A DNA stretch of 64,000 nucleotides, taken from contig CAZYBO010000001.1 of assembly GCA_964645205.1 (NCBI GenBank), positions 1-64,000 of the forward strand. Reading direction: 5' to 3'. Shown here one piece after another: positions 1-9,362 of the stretch (positions are counted from its first letter, which is position 1; every line of letters begins with the position of its first letter). The DNA is from CAZYBO01 sp964645205. Lineage in GTDB: Bacteria > Pseudomonadota > Alphaproteobacteria > Rickettsiales > SXRF01. The notes below the pieces were generated by a model, which was not told where the DNA came from, did no database searches, and saw only the letters and a program-made list of their open reading frames with translations. The position numbers and the translations under genes were made by a program.

Positions 1-487
<487 letters not shown>

Positions 488-607
488 TAAGGATTTTGTT
501 TATTCGCATGTTTGGGATTATCCTGAACCTCTGACGTTAAACGAATCATCTTACATGATGCTCCGCCACCTGCGCCTAAATGCTAGTTTCACAACGAAAA
601 GAAAAAA

Positions 608-633
608 GCCTCCGCGAAAGCGGGGGCTTTTTT
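608..633 (+). terminator. Rho-independent terminator after 16S rRNA
   Basis: An 8-bp GC-rich stem (arms 608-615 and 620-627, one G-T pair) with a GAAA tetraloop is followed directly by six T residues. It lies about 120 nt after the 16S 3' end and before the porin gene, so it most likely ends the 16S transcript. Confidence 0.9.
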
Positions 634-723
634 GTGTTCAGGTTAAAAAAAATTAAAGTAGAATCATCGGTAGAAATGGGATACCCCGCAAACAGGTGCC
701 ACAGATTTTTAGGGGATAAGATC

Positions 724-2052
724 ATGCATGTTCGCCTTCGGTATCTGAGTGTTGCAACGGTTGTTATCCTCTTCCCGGCGATGGCGAGTGCCGCTGAAAC
801 GCCTGTAAAACCTGCTCCCGCCGCTGCACCTAAATCGGCACTTGCGGAAGAATTAGATAAATTCAGCATGACGAATTTCCCTGACGCCATGCCGGGATCG
901 CTTTCTTATGCGATACTTCACGGCACCCCGTGGCTTAACGCGCGCTACCGTTATGAAGCGGTCGATCAGGACGGGATCACAGAGGAAGCGTATGCATCTA
1001 CGCTGCGCACCAAAATCGGATATAAAACCGGCCTGTGGCAAGGATTCCAGCTAGCGGTGGAGGGAGAGAACGTCGTTGCGCTTGGGGTCGATCATTACAA
1101 CAGCACCACCAACGGCAAAACCCAGTTCCCGATTGTCTCAGACCCAGAAGATACGACGTTGAATCAATTATATGTCAGCTATCAGGGATTGCCGAAAACC
1201 AATATCACGGTAGGCCGCCAGCTCATCAATCTTGATAACCAGCGTTTCGTCGGCACTGTCGACTGGCGCCAGAACGACCAGACGTTCGATGCTGCGAGCA
1301 TCTCCAGCCAGTTCATCGATCATGCCAGCCTGTATTACGCGTATATCCGCAAAGTGAACCGTATCACCGGGCCAGACGCCACCAACGGCGCGTATGAAAG
1401 CAATTCGCATCTTATCAACGCTTCGTACGAATTCGCGCCGCAACTGAAGGTCACAGCGTATGATTACATGCTCGATTTCGACGACGCGCTTTCCTCATCC
1501 AACGTCACCTACGGTGTGCGGTTGACCGGAAAACATGAAGTAGGCGAGGGCGTAGCACTCATCTATGCGGCGGAGGCAGCCAACCAATCCGACTATGCCG
1601 GCAACACCGCCGATTACAGCGCAAATTATTATTTGGTCGAACCCGGCGTCACCTGGAGCGGCCTGACAGGAAAACTGGGCTATGAAATATTAGAAGGCGA
1701 CGGCACCGCAAGCCATGCGTTCCAAACCCCGCTTGCCACGCTCCACGCGTTCAACGGCTGGGCGGATAAATTCCTCAGCACGCCCGCCAACGGCCTTGAA
1801 GACCGCTATGTGTCGATCGGCTACAAACTCCCGTTCGGCGATGCATGGCTCAAAGGCACGGACATGATGGTGGCGTATCACGATTTCCAATCCAACAACA
1901 CCAGCGCCGATTACGGCACCGAATGGAACGCCTCGATCCAGCAAACGTTCTTCGGCCACTACACGCTCGGCGTGAAATACGACAATTACGACGCGGATAC
2001 GCTCTTTACGGATACGCAGAAAGTGATTTTCACGTTTCAGGTGAAATTCTAG
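724..2052 (+). CDS. Outer-membrane beta-barrel porin (alginate-export/porin-like)
   Basis: A 442-residue protein starting MHVRLRYLSV at an ATG preceded by AGGGGA. Residues 1-24 form a signal peptide ending ASA-AET, followed by an Ala/Pro-rich linker. The remainder has alternating amphipathic strands rich in aromatic residues (LNARYRYEAVDQ, LYVSYQGL, VTVGRQ-like strands) and ends in Phe (FTFQVKF), the C-terminal signature recognised by the BAM machinery. It resembles alginate-export/phosphate-selective-type single-chain porins found in proteobacteria. The open frame extends upstream to 580, but that part overlaps the 16S terminator, so the internal ATG is preferred. Substrate unknown. Confidence 0.85.
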   Translation: MHVRLRYLSVATVVILFPAMASAAETPVKPAPAAAPKSALAEELDKFSMTNFPDAMPGSLSYAILHGTPWLNARYRYEAVDQDGITEEAYASTLRTKIGYKTGLWQGFQLAVEGENVVALGVDHYNSTTNGKTQFPIVSDPEDTTLNQLYVSYQGLPKTNITVGRQLINLDNQRFVGTVDWRQNDQTFDAASISSQFIDHASLYYAYIRKVNRITGPDATNGAYESNSHLINASYEFAPQLKVTAYDYMLDFDDALSSSNVTYGVRLTGKHEVGEGVALIYAAEAANQSDYAGNTADYSANYYLVEPGVTWSGLTGKLGYEILEGDGTASHAFQTPLATLHAFNGWADKFLSTPANGLEDRYVSIGYKLPFGDAWLKGTDMMVAYHDFQSNNTSADYGTEWNASIQQTFFGHYTLGVKYDNYDADTLFTDTQKVIFTFQVKF

Positions 2053-2057
2053 GCATC

Positions 2058-2089
2058 AAAAAACCCCGCTTACCTTTCGATAAGCGGGG
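2058..2089 (-). terminator. Terminator between porin and DUF378 gene
   Basis: A perfect 9-bp stem (2064-2072 with 2081-2089) has its T-run on the minus strand (six A residues at 2058-2063 on the plus strand). It serves the convergent minus-strand gene at 2124-2315 and may also slow readthrough from the porin. Confidence 0.8.
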
Positions 2090-2123
2090 AGTCGGTTACA
2101 TTAACCTGATAGCGCTATCGGTT

Positions 2124-2315
2124 TTATGCCGTTTTTTTCAGCAGCGTGGTGTACGTGGTCAGTAACATGTACACACCCGATAAGCCCACCAGCACGTTGA
2201 TGACATGGCTAAGCGCGCCAAACATCACACCGATCAGGTTGACCTGCGCCAGCGAAACCAAACCGATATTCACGGCGCCAACAATGACCAGCAAGAGTGC
2301 TATCTTGTGAAGCAT
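2124..2315 (-). CDS. DUF378 family two-helix membrane protein
   Basis: A 63-residue protein with two hydrophobic helices (about residues 5-25 and 33-53). The pattern LLLVIVGAVNIGLVSLA followed by VLVGLSGVYMLL matches the DUF378 family of small inner-membrane proteins of unknown function. A strong GGAGGAG ribosome site lies about 10 nt before the ATG. It is convergent with the porin and shares the intervening terminator. Confidence 0.8.
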   Translation of the reverse strand: MLHKIALLLVIVGAVNIGLVSLAQVNLIGVMFGALSHVINVLVGLSGVYMLLTTYTTLLKKTA

Positions 2316-2478
2316 ATGCGTTATTCCTCCTCCCTATTAGCAGGCTAAAAGTACCCTTTTAACCTGTATGTATCATACCATAAATTGCTGCATTGCACAA
2401 TAAATTGTATAAAATGCTGTATTATATCCATATATTATCGATTTAACCCTGATTAACAATCGAGTATACTCTCATGCT

Positions 2479-2838
2479 ATGCCCGACCAAAATGACAAGC
2501 CCCGCCTGTTTACCCGCCGGAATTTTATCCTCACCAGCGCAGGGCTTGGCGCGTTCGTCGCAGGGGTTACCCACAAAGACAAAACCCCGCCACAGAGCCA
2601 ACTTCCCGACGATCCTCTGCCGGATTCCGCGCCAGAGCCGCAGCAAACCTTCGGCAATCGCGTAGCTACTGGCGCACTGGTCGGCGGTGTTGGCGCAGGG
2701 GTAGTGGCGCATTTCGCCAGCCGTGACCGTGACGCGGAAGCCGAGCGCATGGCGCGCGAGGATCGCGAAGGGCGCGAATGGCAGGAACGCCGCCGTATCG
2801 AGAAAGAAAATCATGACCGTCACCGCGATGGGCCATAG
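2479..2838 (+). CDS. Small hypothetical protein with Tat-like signal
   Basis: A 119-residue protein of unknown function. The N-terminus carries a twin-arginine-like sequence, LFTRRNFILTSAGLGAF, which could direct Tat export or act as an anchor. A Pro-rich stretch follows, then a Gly-rich hydrophobic segment (ATGALVGGVGAGVVAHF) that may be a second membrane or glycine-zipper helix, and a strongly charged Arg/Glu/Asp tail (about residues 80-119). A similar arrangement (Tat-like start, Gly-rich hydrophobic segment) occurs in the next gene, so the two may be a diverged tandem pair. No family recognised. Confidence 0.6.
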   Translation: MPDQNDKPRLFTRRNFILTSAGLGAFVAGVTHKDKTPPQSQLPDDPLPDSAPEPQQTFGNRVATGALVGGVGAGVVAHFASRDRDAEAERMAREDREGREWQERRRIEKENHDRHRDGP

Positions 2839-2907
2839 ACAGCGCTTGCGCTAAGTGCGCATTTGCGCGATAATCCCGCGAATTTTAAACCAAAAGCAGA
2901 CAAATTT

Positions 2908-3270
2908 ATGAGTGAAGTGCAAAACAGCGATAACGGCGAAAAAATAAACCGCCGCGGTTTCTTCAAGCGGCTCCTGCCATTAGCAGGCGCAGGAGCAGTT
3001 GTGGGTGGAACAACAGGTTTTCTGGTGAGCAAGGTCGAAGTGGCAAAAAGAAAAGCCGGGCAACCCTCCAGCTTCCCGATTCCTGAAACCATCTCGGACA
3101 ACCAGGCAATAGCAAGGAATACTATAGCAGGCTCGGCGTTTGGCGTATTAATGTCCCCGGTTGCCAAAGGCATCATCGAAAGGGCGAAGGCACGCACTGC
3201 AGCAGAAGATGAATGGTATGAGAAGACCGTCGGACGCGATGACAAAAAATCCGAGCCGCCCTCTCGCTGA
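2908..3270 (+). CDS. Small hypothetical protein with Tat-like signal
   Basis: A 120-residue protein with NRRGFFKRLLPLAGAGAVVG near residues 14-33, a good twin-arginine-type motif followed by a Gly/Ala hydrophobic core. A second Gly/Ser-containing weakly hydrophobic segment (AGSAFGVLMSPVAKGI) occurs around residue 75 and the C-terminus is charged. The ATG at 2908 is preferred to an upstream TTG at 2863. It lies 69 nt after the preceding Tat-like gene with the same layout. No known family; function unknown. Confidence 0.6.
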   Translation: MSEVQNSDNGEKINRRGFFKRLLPLAGAGAVVGGTTGFLVSKVEVAKRKAGQPSSFPIPETISDNQAIARNTIAGSAFGVLMSPVAKGIIERAKARTAAEDEWYEKTVGRDDKKSEPPSR

Positions 3271-3324
3271 TTGCCTGAGATTGCAAACCCTCCTATAATT
3301 TCCGCGCTTTAACCAGAGGCGGCC

Positions 3325-4122
3325 ATGACATTGCCCTTTATCAAAATGAACGGTGCTGGAAATGATTTCGTCATTTTCGATGCGCGCACGCAGCCGCTCA
3401 CGTTAGCGCCCGAAAGCCTGCGCGCGCTTGCCGACCGTAAAAATCCCGTTACTAAAGGCTGCGACCAGATCATCGTGATGGAACCGTCGCAAAAAGCGGA
3501 CGTGTTCATGCGCATCTACAACGCCGACGGCAGCGAATCGTCCTCCTGCGGCAACGCCACGCGCTGTGTCGCTTCGCTGATGGAAAAATCACATCCTGTG
3601 ATCCAGACCAAAGCCGGATTGCTCGAATGCCGTATCATCGACGCCAGCGATGTGTGCGTGAATATGGGCGAACCGAAACTCGAATGGCGCGATATTCCGC
3701 TATCGCAAGCCTGCGACACGAATGCGTTGCCGATCGAAGGCGCGCCGTCGGCAGTTAGCATGGGCAACCCGCATATGGTGTTTTCGGTACAAGATACCGC
3801 CACCGCGCCCGTCACTACTCTGGGGCCGCAACTCGAACACCACCCGCTTTTCCCCGAGCGCGCCAATGTCAGCTTCGCGCAGATCGTATCCGAGCATGAA
3901 ATCAAACTACGCGTGTGGGAGCGCGGGGTAGGGGAGACGCTCGCCTGCGGTACCGCCGCCTGCGCCACCGTCGTCGCGCTGCACCGCCGTAAACTCACCG
4001 GCAACCATGCCGACGTGCATCTGCCCGGCGGCATTCTCAGCATCACATGGGACGAACAGGATAACTGCGTATGGATGACCGGCCCGGTGGAGCTGGAATT
4101 CAAAGGCGAGCTGGAATTATGA
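3325..4122 (+). CDS. dapF: Diaminopimelate epimerase DapF
   Basis: A 265-residue protein converting LL- to meso-diaminopimelate for lysine and peptidoglycan. It starts with the family signature MNGAGNDFVIFD. The two catalytic cysteines are visible in SSSCGNATRC (about residue 75) and ETLACGTAAC (about residue 208). Length is normal for the family. It is followed after a short palindromic repeat by mtaB and ftsY on the same strand, a gene order common in Alphaproteobacteria. Confidence 0.97.
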   Translation: MTLPFIKMNGAGNDFVIFDARTQPLTLAPESLRALADRKNPVTKGCDQIIVMEPSQKADVFMRIYNADGSESSSCGNATRCVASLMEKSHPVIQTKAGLLECRIIDASDVCVNMGEPKLEWRDIPLSQACDTNALPIEGAPSAVSMGNPHMVFSVQDTATAPVTTLGPQLEHHPLFPERANVSFAQIVSEHEIKLRVWERGVGETLACGTAACATVVALHRRKLTGNHADVHLPGGILSITWDEQDNCVWMTGPVELEFKGELEL

Positions 4123-4135
4123 CATCTCTCTTTAT

Positions 4136-4163
4136 CGTCATCCCGGCCTGCGCCGGGATGACG
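4136..4163. repeat. Short perfect palindrome between dapF and mtaB
   Basis: A perfect 12-bp inverted repeat (4136-4147 with 4152-4163) around a CTGC loop. It contains the GTCATCCCGGC half-site of a common proteobacterial intergenic palindrome. There is no T-run on either side, so it is unlikely to be an ordinary terminator. Confidence 0.8.
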
Positions 4164-4174
4164 GAGAAAAAAAC

Positions 4175-5422
4175 ATGACCGTCTCCGTCGTCAATTTCGG
4201 TTGCCGCCTCAACAGCTACGAAGGCGAGATCATCCGCACGCAGGCCGAAGCTGCCGGGCTTTCCAACGCCATCGTGTTCAACAGCTGCGCGGTGACCGCC
4301 GAAGCAGAGCGGCAGGTGCGCCAGGCCATCCGTAAAGCGCGCAAGGAAAACCCGGCTGCGAAGATCATCGTCACCGGCTGCTCGGCGCAGGTGCATCCCG
4401 AAATGTATACAGCCATGGGCGAGGTGGACAATGTCCTCGGCAATCAGGAAAAACTGGAAAAGAGCGGCTACCAGTTCGTGCGGGCGGGCGAGGAAAAAGC
4501 GCTCGTCAACGACATCATGTCGGTGAAGGAAACCGCGTCGCACATGGTCGCCTCGTTCGACGGACGCGCGCGCGCCTTCGTGCAAGTGCAAAACGGCTGC
4601 GATCATCGCTGCACTTTCTGCATCATCCCGTTCGGGCGCGGCAACAGCCGCTCGGTGCCGATCGGCGAAGTAGTATCGCAGGTGCGGATGCTGGTTGAGC
4701 AGGGGTTCAACGAAATTGTGCTCACCGGCGTCGATGTCAGCGACTATGGAAAAGATTTACCCGGCGCGCCCACGCTCGGCCAGATGATGAAGCGCCTGCT
4801 CGCGCTGGTTCCCGAACTTCCGCGCCTGCGCCTGTCGTCTATCGACGCGGTGGAAGTCGATGACGATCTCTTCCGCCTCATCGCCGAAGAGCCGCGCCTG
4901 ATGCCGCATATCCATGTAAGTTTGCAGGCGGGCGACGACATGATCTTAAAACGCATGAAGCGCCGCCATTTGCGCGCCGACGCGCTCGATTTCTGCGCCC
5001 GCGTGCGCGCCGTGCGCCCTGACGTCGTATTCGGTGCCGACATCATCGCAGGCTTCCCCACCGAAACCGACGAGATGTTTCTAAACACACTCAACATCGT
5101 AGACGAAGCGCAACTCACCTACCTCCACGTGTTCCCATACTCCGCCCGCACCGGCACGCCCGCCGCCAAGATGCCGCAAGTGCCCAAGGACATCCGCAAG
5201 CAACGCGCCGCGCGCCTGCGTGCCGCCGGGGAAAAACAACTCGCCGCCTTCCTGCAATCGCAAATCGGAAAAACCGCCAGCATCATCGTGGAAAAACCCA
5301 CGCTCGGCCGCACGGAGCATTTCGCGCATGTGGAACTCGACCAAGAATGCGAGCCGGGGCAGGTGATGGCGGTGAAAATTACAGGCAGCAATGACGCTGC
5401 GTTAACAGGACATATTACATGA
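4175..5422 (+). CDS. mtaB: tRNA t6A37 methylthiotransferase MtaB
   Basis: A 415-residue radical-SAM methylthiotransferase that adds a methylthio group to t6A at position 37 of tRNA. The N-terminal UPF0004 domain shows its three cluster cysteines in FGCRLNSYE, NSCAVTAEAE and VTGCSAQ. The radical-SAM cluster motif is CDHRCTFCIIPFGRG around residues 143-157. The C-terminal part matches the TRAM region. The stop overlaps the ftsY start by 4 nt (ATGA), so the two are translationally coupled. RimO, the ribosomal-protein relative, is encoded separately at 52931. Confidence 0.95.
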   Translation: MTVSVVNFGCRLNSYEGEIIRTQAEAAGLSNAIVFNSCAVTAEAERQVRQAIRKARKENPAAKIIVTGCSAQVHPEMYTAMGEVDNVLGNQEKLEKSGYQFVRAGEEKALVNDIMSVKETASHMVASFDGRARAFVQVQNGCDHRCTFCIIPFGRGNSRSVPIGEVVSQVRMLVEQGFNEIVLTGVDVSDYGKDLPGAPTLGQMMKRLLALVPELPRLRLSSIDAVEVDDDLFRLIAEEPRLMPHIHVSLQAGDDMILKRMKRRHLRADALDFCARVRAVRPDVVFGADIIAGFPTETDEMFLNTLNIVDEAQLTYLHVFPYSARTGTPAAKMPQVPKDIRKQRAARLRAAGEKQLAAFLQSQIGKTASIIVEKPTLGRTEHFAHVELDQECEPGQVMAVKITGSNDAALTGHIT

Positions 5423-6351
5423 GTGGCGGTAAATTCAATTTTCTCTCCCGGCTAAAAGTCGGCCTCTCCAAAAGCTCCACGAAAATCGGCTCCGGCATCA
5501 CGGGCATCTTCACTAAGCGCAAGTTGGACGCGCAGACCATCGAGCAGCTCGAAGAGCTTCTGATCGAGGCGGATATCGGTGCGCGGTTGGCATCGGAAAT
5601 GACGGCGACGCTCCTGCGCGAGCGGTTCGATAAGGAAATTTCTCCCGAAGAAGTGCGCCTGTTTTTGGCCGATGAGATCGCTAAGGTGCTGCAGCCGCAT
5701 GCGAAGCTGCTCGTGCCCAGCCGCGAGCATAAGCCGACGGTAATGATGATGGTCGGCGTCAACGGCAACGGAAAAACCACTACCATCGGTAAGCTCGCCA
5801 GCCGCTATAGCGCAGGTGGTGCCAGCGTGATGCTCGCCGCGGCCGATACGTTCCGCGCCGCCGCTGTCGAGCAGTTGCAGGAGTGGGGCAGGCGCTCCGG
5901 CATTCCGGTAATCACCGGCGAGCACGAATCCGACCCCGCGAGCGTCGCTTATAAAGCCTACGCGCAGGCGAAAGCATCGGGCACGGATATATTGCTCATC
6001 GACACGGCGGGACGTTTGCAAAATAAGTCCAATCTGATGGATGAGTTGCAGAAGATGTGCAAGGTGCTCAAGAAAATCGATGAGTCCGCGCCGCATCATG
6101 TCGTGCTGGTATTAGATGCCACCACGGGGCAAAACGCACTATCTCAGGCGCAGGCGTTCAAGGAGATCGTGAACGTCACCGGCCTTATCGTCACCAAGCT
6201 CGACGGCACCGCCAAAGGCGGTGTGGTCGTCGCGCTCGCAAAGCAATTCGGGCTGCCCATCCACGCCATAGGCGTAGGCGAAGCGATCGAGGATCTCGAT
6301 GCGTTCGATGCGGGGGATTTTGCGAAGAATTTAGTGGGGCTGCAGAATTAG
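5419..6351 (+). CDS. ftsY: Signal recognition particle receptor FtsY
   Basis: A 310-residue SRP receptor GTPase that docks ribosome-nascent chain-SRP complexes at the membrane. The NG domain is complete: P-loop GVNGNGKTTTIGKLA, DTFRAAAVEQL, DTAGRLQNKSNLMDEL and the base-recognition TKLDGTAKGG. The acidic N-terminal A domain of the E. coli protein is absent, as in many Alphaproteobacteria. It is coupled to mtaB by a 4-nt overlap and converges with the flagellin gene, their stop codons overlapping by 4 nt. Confidence 0.97.
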   Translation: MSGGKFNFLSRLKVGLSKSSTKIGSGITGIFTKRKLDAQTIEQLEELLIEADIGARLASEMTATLLRERFDKEISPEEVRLFLADEIAKVLQPHAKLLVPSREHKPTVMMMVGVNGNGKTTTIGKLASRYSAGGASVMLAAADTFRAAAVEQLQEWGRRSGIPVITGEHESDPASVAYKAYAQAKASGTDILLIDTAGRLQNKSNLMDELQKMCKVLKKIDESAPHHVVLVLDATTGQNALSQAQAFKEIVNVTGLIVTKLDGTAKGGVVVALAKQFGLPIHAIGVGEAIEDLDAFDAGDFAKNLVGLQN

Positions 6352-7190
6352 CCGACCAGCTTTAGCAATGCTGGGCTCAGGCGATTGCCCTGCGCGGCAA
6401 GTGCGATACCGGCGTCGCGCTGCACGTTGAAGAGTGACAGCAACGTGGAAGCCTGCGCGAAATCCGTATCCTGAAGTTCAGAGCGTGCGGCTTCCTGATT
6501 TACCACCGCCGAATCTATATTGGCGGCGACGAAATCGATGGATTGCTGGAATGTGCCGACGCTTGCGCGCGCGCTTATAGTCTTGCCCAGCGCTTCACCG
6601 ATAACGGCAAAAGCCTGCGCCGCACCATCTGCTGTTTGCAGGTTGAGTGACTGGCCGCTAAACAGGCTGGCGCTAGAGAGATTATCGATAGAAAGCGATT
6701 CGCCTTGATCGTTTGCTTCGTTGGAAGAAAGCAGGCTGCCAATCGAAAGTGTATTGTCGCCGCTAATGTCACCATTAAGCAGGCTTTTGCCGTTGAAGCC
6801 AGTGGTGCTTGCAAGGCGGTCTATTTCTTTGGTCAGTTCCTTGAACTGGTTATTGAGTTGTTCGCGGTTTTCGGCGTTAAGCGTGGGATTGCTCGCCTGT
6901 TGCGCCAACGATTTCAATTGTTCCAACGCGCCCTGAATCTGTTCGATGCCGCCGTCTGCAACCTGCGTAAGGCTGGAAGCCTGCGCGAGGTTGGAAGAAA
7001 TTTGCTTAAGGCCTGATGTTTGCGATTGCAGTTGCGAAGCGATGGAGAGCGCCGCCACGTCGTCGGATGCTTGGTTGAGGCGGCTGCCGCTGACCAGCGT
7101 TTCGATCACGGAGCGCAGCTTGGACGTTGCGCGCGACACGTTCTGCTGTTGCTGCGTGCTACTGAATCCGGGAAGTGAGCTGATATCCAT
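6348..7190 (-). CDS. Flagellin
   Basis: A 280-residue protein with both conserved flagellin ends: N-terminal D0/D1 helices (SRLNQASDDVAALSIASQLQ, then QVADGGIEQIQGALEQLKSL) and a C-terminal D0 helix (LSLFNVQRDAGIALAAQGNR). The variable central domain is short. It forms the flagellar filament and is exported by the flagellar type III system, which is not in this window. The ATG at 7190 has an excellent AGGAGG site seven bases upstream. The 3' end overlaps the ftsY stop. A sigma70-like promoter is visible at 7276-7304. Confidence 0.93.
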   Translation of the reverse strand: MDISSLPGFSSTQQQQNVSRATSKLRSVIETLVSGSRLNQASDDVAALSIASQLQSQTSGLKQISSNLAQASSLTQVADGGIEQIQGALEQLKSLAQQASNPTLNAENREQLNNQFKELTKEIDRLASTTGFNGKSLLNGDISGDNTLSIGSLLSSNEANDQGESLSIDNLSSASLFSGQSLNLQTADGAAQAFAVIGEALGKTISARASVGTFQQSIDFVAANIDSAVVNQEAARSELQDTDFAQASTLLSLFNVQRDAGIALAAQGNRLSPALLKLVG

Positions 7191-7275
7191 ACATCCTCCT
7201 GAACGAACCAATTCGAACCTTGGCCGGGGAACTACCTGCCCCTTAAAAGTCGATTACCTTGACCTTACAGTCTAG

Positions 7276-7304
7276 AGTATATTCCTTACTATAGTGTTAA
7301 TCAA
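7276..7304 (-). promoter_or_regulatory. Sigma70-like promoter of the flagellin gene
   Basis: On the minus strand a TTGATT -35 (7304-7299) and TATACT -10 (7281-7276) are separated by 17 nt, leaving a leader of roughly 80 nt before the flagellin ATG. No obvious sigma28 or sigma54 element was seen, which is unusual for flagellin; assigned by pattern only. Confidence 0.45.
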
Positions 7305-7328
7305 TTGTAATATATAGCTTGGATTGTA

Positions 7329-7589
7329 TCAATCCTGATCTTTCTTGGGGTCGCCGAGCTTTTTAGCCATGCGCGGGTCTTTCATCAGCAACATGCCCAG
7401 ATAGGTACAGAACCAGCACGCTACCACGAAGGCAAACACATCGCCGATGTTATTCATATGCACGATCGAAGCTACGAGAATCCCAAACGCGGGAACCGCT
7501 ACCACCGCCACTGTCAGCGTAACCCACCACATGACGCTGCTGCACCCGAATTTGCCGCAACCTTTATTGTCAGAATTTGAATCACCCAT
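7329..7589 (-). CDS. Small membrane protein, hypothetical
   Basis: An 86-residue protein with two predicted transmembrane helices (about residues 20-43 and 51-69) and charged ends (N-terminal Asp/Ser/Asn, C-terminal Lys/Asp). Two Cys residues near the N-terminus (GCGKFGCSS) are notable. It ends 25 nt from the flagellin promoter and could be transcribed separately. No recognised family. Confidence 0.6.
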   Translation of the reverse strand: MGDSNSDNKGCGKFGCSSVMWWVTLTVAVVAVPAFGILVASIVHMNNIGDVFAFVVACWFCTYLGMLLMKDPRMAKKLGDPKKDQD

Positions 7590-7693
7590 GAGAATCTCCT
7601 GCTGATTGATACGCGTTGTGGAACCATTATAGCAAAATTATGCTTAGGATACTAGAGGTTGAGCTTTAATAAAGCGTTAACAACCCTGAAAAG

Positions 7694-7723
7694 AAAAGGC
7701 CGCTGCGGGTGCGGCGGCCTTTT
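7694..7723 (-). terminator. Terminator downstream of gltA
   Basis: A 10-bp stem (7694-7703 with 7714-7723) with A-rich and T-rich flanks on both sides can act in both directions. It lies 19 nt beyond the gltA stop codon, so it most likely ends gltA transcription. Confidence 0.85.
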
Positions 7724-7741
7724 CCTATGTTTTATATAGGG

Positions 7742-9064
7742 TTACCGTTTGTCCAGCGCAATAAAATTACGCGGGGTCGAACCGGTAAAGAGCTGGCGCG
7801 GGCGCCCGATCTTGGTTTTCGGGTCTTCCATCATTTCTTTCCACTGCGATACCCAGCCCACGGTACGGGCGACGGCGAACAGCACGGTGAACATTTTCGA
7901 CGGGATACCCATCGCGCGGTAGATGATGCCCGAGTAGAAATCCACGTTCGGGTACAGCTTGCGTTCGATGAAATATTCGTCCGACAGTGCGATGCGTTCC
8001 AGCTCGACGGCGATTTTGAGCAACGGCTCATCGATTTTGCCGAGTTCCGCCAGTACTTCCTGACATGTTGCGTGCAGTACTTTCGCTCGCGGATCGTAAT
8101 TCTTATACACGCGGTGGCCGAAGCCCATCAGCTTCACGCCGGAGGATTTATCCTTCACCTTTTTGATGAATTCCGGAATTTTATCGACGGTGCCGATTTC
8201 GCGCAGCATGTTGATTACCGCTTCGTTGGCGCCGCCATGTGCGGGGCCCCACAGTGATGCGATACCCGCGCCGATGCAGGCGAACGGGTTCGCGCCCGAC
8301 GACCCGGCCATGCGCACGGTAGAGGTGGATGCGTTCTGTTCGTGGTCGGCATGCAGGATGAGCAGCTTGTCCATCGCCTTGATCAGCGTCGGGCTGACTT
8401 TGTATTTTTCGCACGGCGTGGCGAACAGCATGTGCAGGAAATTTTCCGAGAAGGTCATCTCGTTCTGCGGATAGATGAACGGCATGCCCACCGAATATTT
8501 ATACGCCATCGCCGCCAGCGTCGGCATTTTGGCGATCAGGCGGTAGGCCGCGAGTTCGCGTTGTTCAGGCTCGTTGATGTCCAGCGAATCGTGATAGAAG
8601 GCCGACAGCGACGCCGCCGCGCCCACCATGATCGCCATTGGGTGCGAAGCGCGCGGGAAGGCGCGGAACAGGAAATGTGCCTGTTCATGCACCATCGTAT
8701 GCATGGTGATCGTGCGGTCGAACGCCTGTTTTTCTTTTTTGTTCGGCAGCTCGCCGTTGAGCAGCAGGTGTGAGACTTCAAGGAAGTCACACTTATCCGC
8801 CAGCGCGTCGATGTCGTAGCCGCGGTAACGCAGGATGCCTAAATCGCCATCGATGAAGGTGATCTTGGATTCGCAGGAGGCGGTGGACATGAAGCCGGGA
8901 TCGTAGGTGAACATGCCGGTTTCGCTATATAGCTTGCCGATGTCGATGACGCTCGGCCCCTCATTGCCGTTATAGATCGGCATGGTGACGGTTTTGTCGC
9001 CGACAGTCAGCGTAGCGGTCTTGGAAGAAGCCGTAGCGGACGGTATTTTTTCGACAGCAGCCAT
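7742..9064 (-). CDS. gltA: Citrate synthase
   Basis: A 440-residue type II (hexameric, gram-negative type) citrate synthase that condenses acetyl-CoA and oxaloacetate to start the TCA cycle. Catalytic residues are visible: His in [14 protein letters not shown], His in [15 protein letters not shown] and Asp in [10 protein letters not shown]. The start MAAVEK is chosen because AAGGAGT lies 9 nt upstream; a 10-residue longer form is possible. Monocistronic, with its own terminator. Confidence 0.97.
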   Translation of the reverse strand: MAAVEKIPSATASSKTATLTVGDKTVTMPIYNGNEGPSVIDIGKLYSETGMFTYDPGFMSTASCESKITFIDGDLGILRYRGYDIDALADKCDFLEVSHLLLNGELPNKKEKQAFDRTITMHTMVHEQAHFLFRAFPRASHPMAIMVGAAASLSAFYHDSLDINEPEQRELAAYRLIAKMPTLAAMAYKYSVGMPFIYPQNEMTFSENFLHMLFATPCEKYKVSPTLIKAMDKLLILHADHEQNASTSTVRMAGSSGANPFACIGAGIASLWGPAHGGANEAVINMLREIGTVDKIPEFIKKVKDKSSGVKLMGFGHRVYKNYDPRAKVLHATCQEVLAELGKIDEPLLKIAVELERIALSDEYFIERKLYPNVDFYSGIIYRAMGIPSKMFTVLFAVARTVGWVSQWKEMMEDPKTKIGRPRQLFTGSTPRNFIALDKR

Positions 9065-9176
9065 AGTGACGTACTCCTTAGGGTAAATGAACAATTACGC
9101 CAGTCACTATGGCAGTTATAGGTAAAGAATTTGCGTCTACAAAGTTAAGAATGCGTAAAAACGCAGGTTCAGAGGG

Positions 9177-9317
9177 CTATATGGCGGTGTTGCTGCGCAG
9201 TTTTCCATCGCGCGTTACCGAGACGCTCAGGGGCTTCTGAGAAACTTCGCTGCTGATCGCCGCGATGGTGTGTGCGAATTGATCGGTTTGCTGTACAAGT
9301 TTATCTAAATCGTCCAT
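9177..9317 (-). CDS. Possible 46-residue hypothetical protein
   Basis: A short open frame beginning MDDLDKLVQQTDQFAHTIAA, Ser/Thr-rich at the C-terminus, fills most of the gap between gltA and nhaA (about 300 nt). Composition looks like a genuine amphipathic small protein, but the ribosome site is weak and there is no recognised family. The rest of the gap holds only a small TGCGT/ACGCA hairpin near 9152-9165 and the presumed gltA and nhaA promoters. Confidence 0.35.
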   Translation of the reverse strand: MDDLDKLVQQTDQFAHTIAAISSEVSQKPLSVSVTRDGKLRSNTAI

Positions 9318-9362
9318 GTTGGGATAGTATAGGATAATTGTTACAGGATTATGACGTAGCTA

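Noticed and set aside
580..723. N-terminal extension of the porin gene
   Set aside because: It would overlap the 16S terminator and put residues ahead of a clear signal peptide; the ATG at 724 has a good ribosome site.
4136..4163. Palindrome after dapF as a terminator
   Set aside because: No T-run on either strand, and it belongs in sequence to the GTCATCC palindrome group, so it is listed as a repeat.
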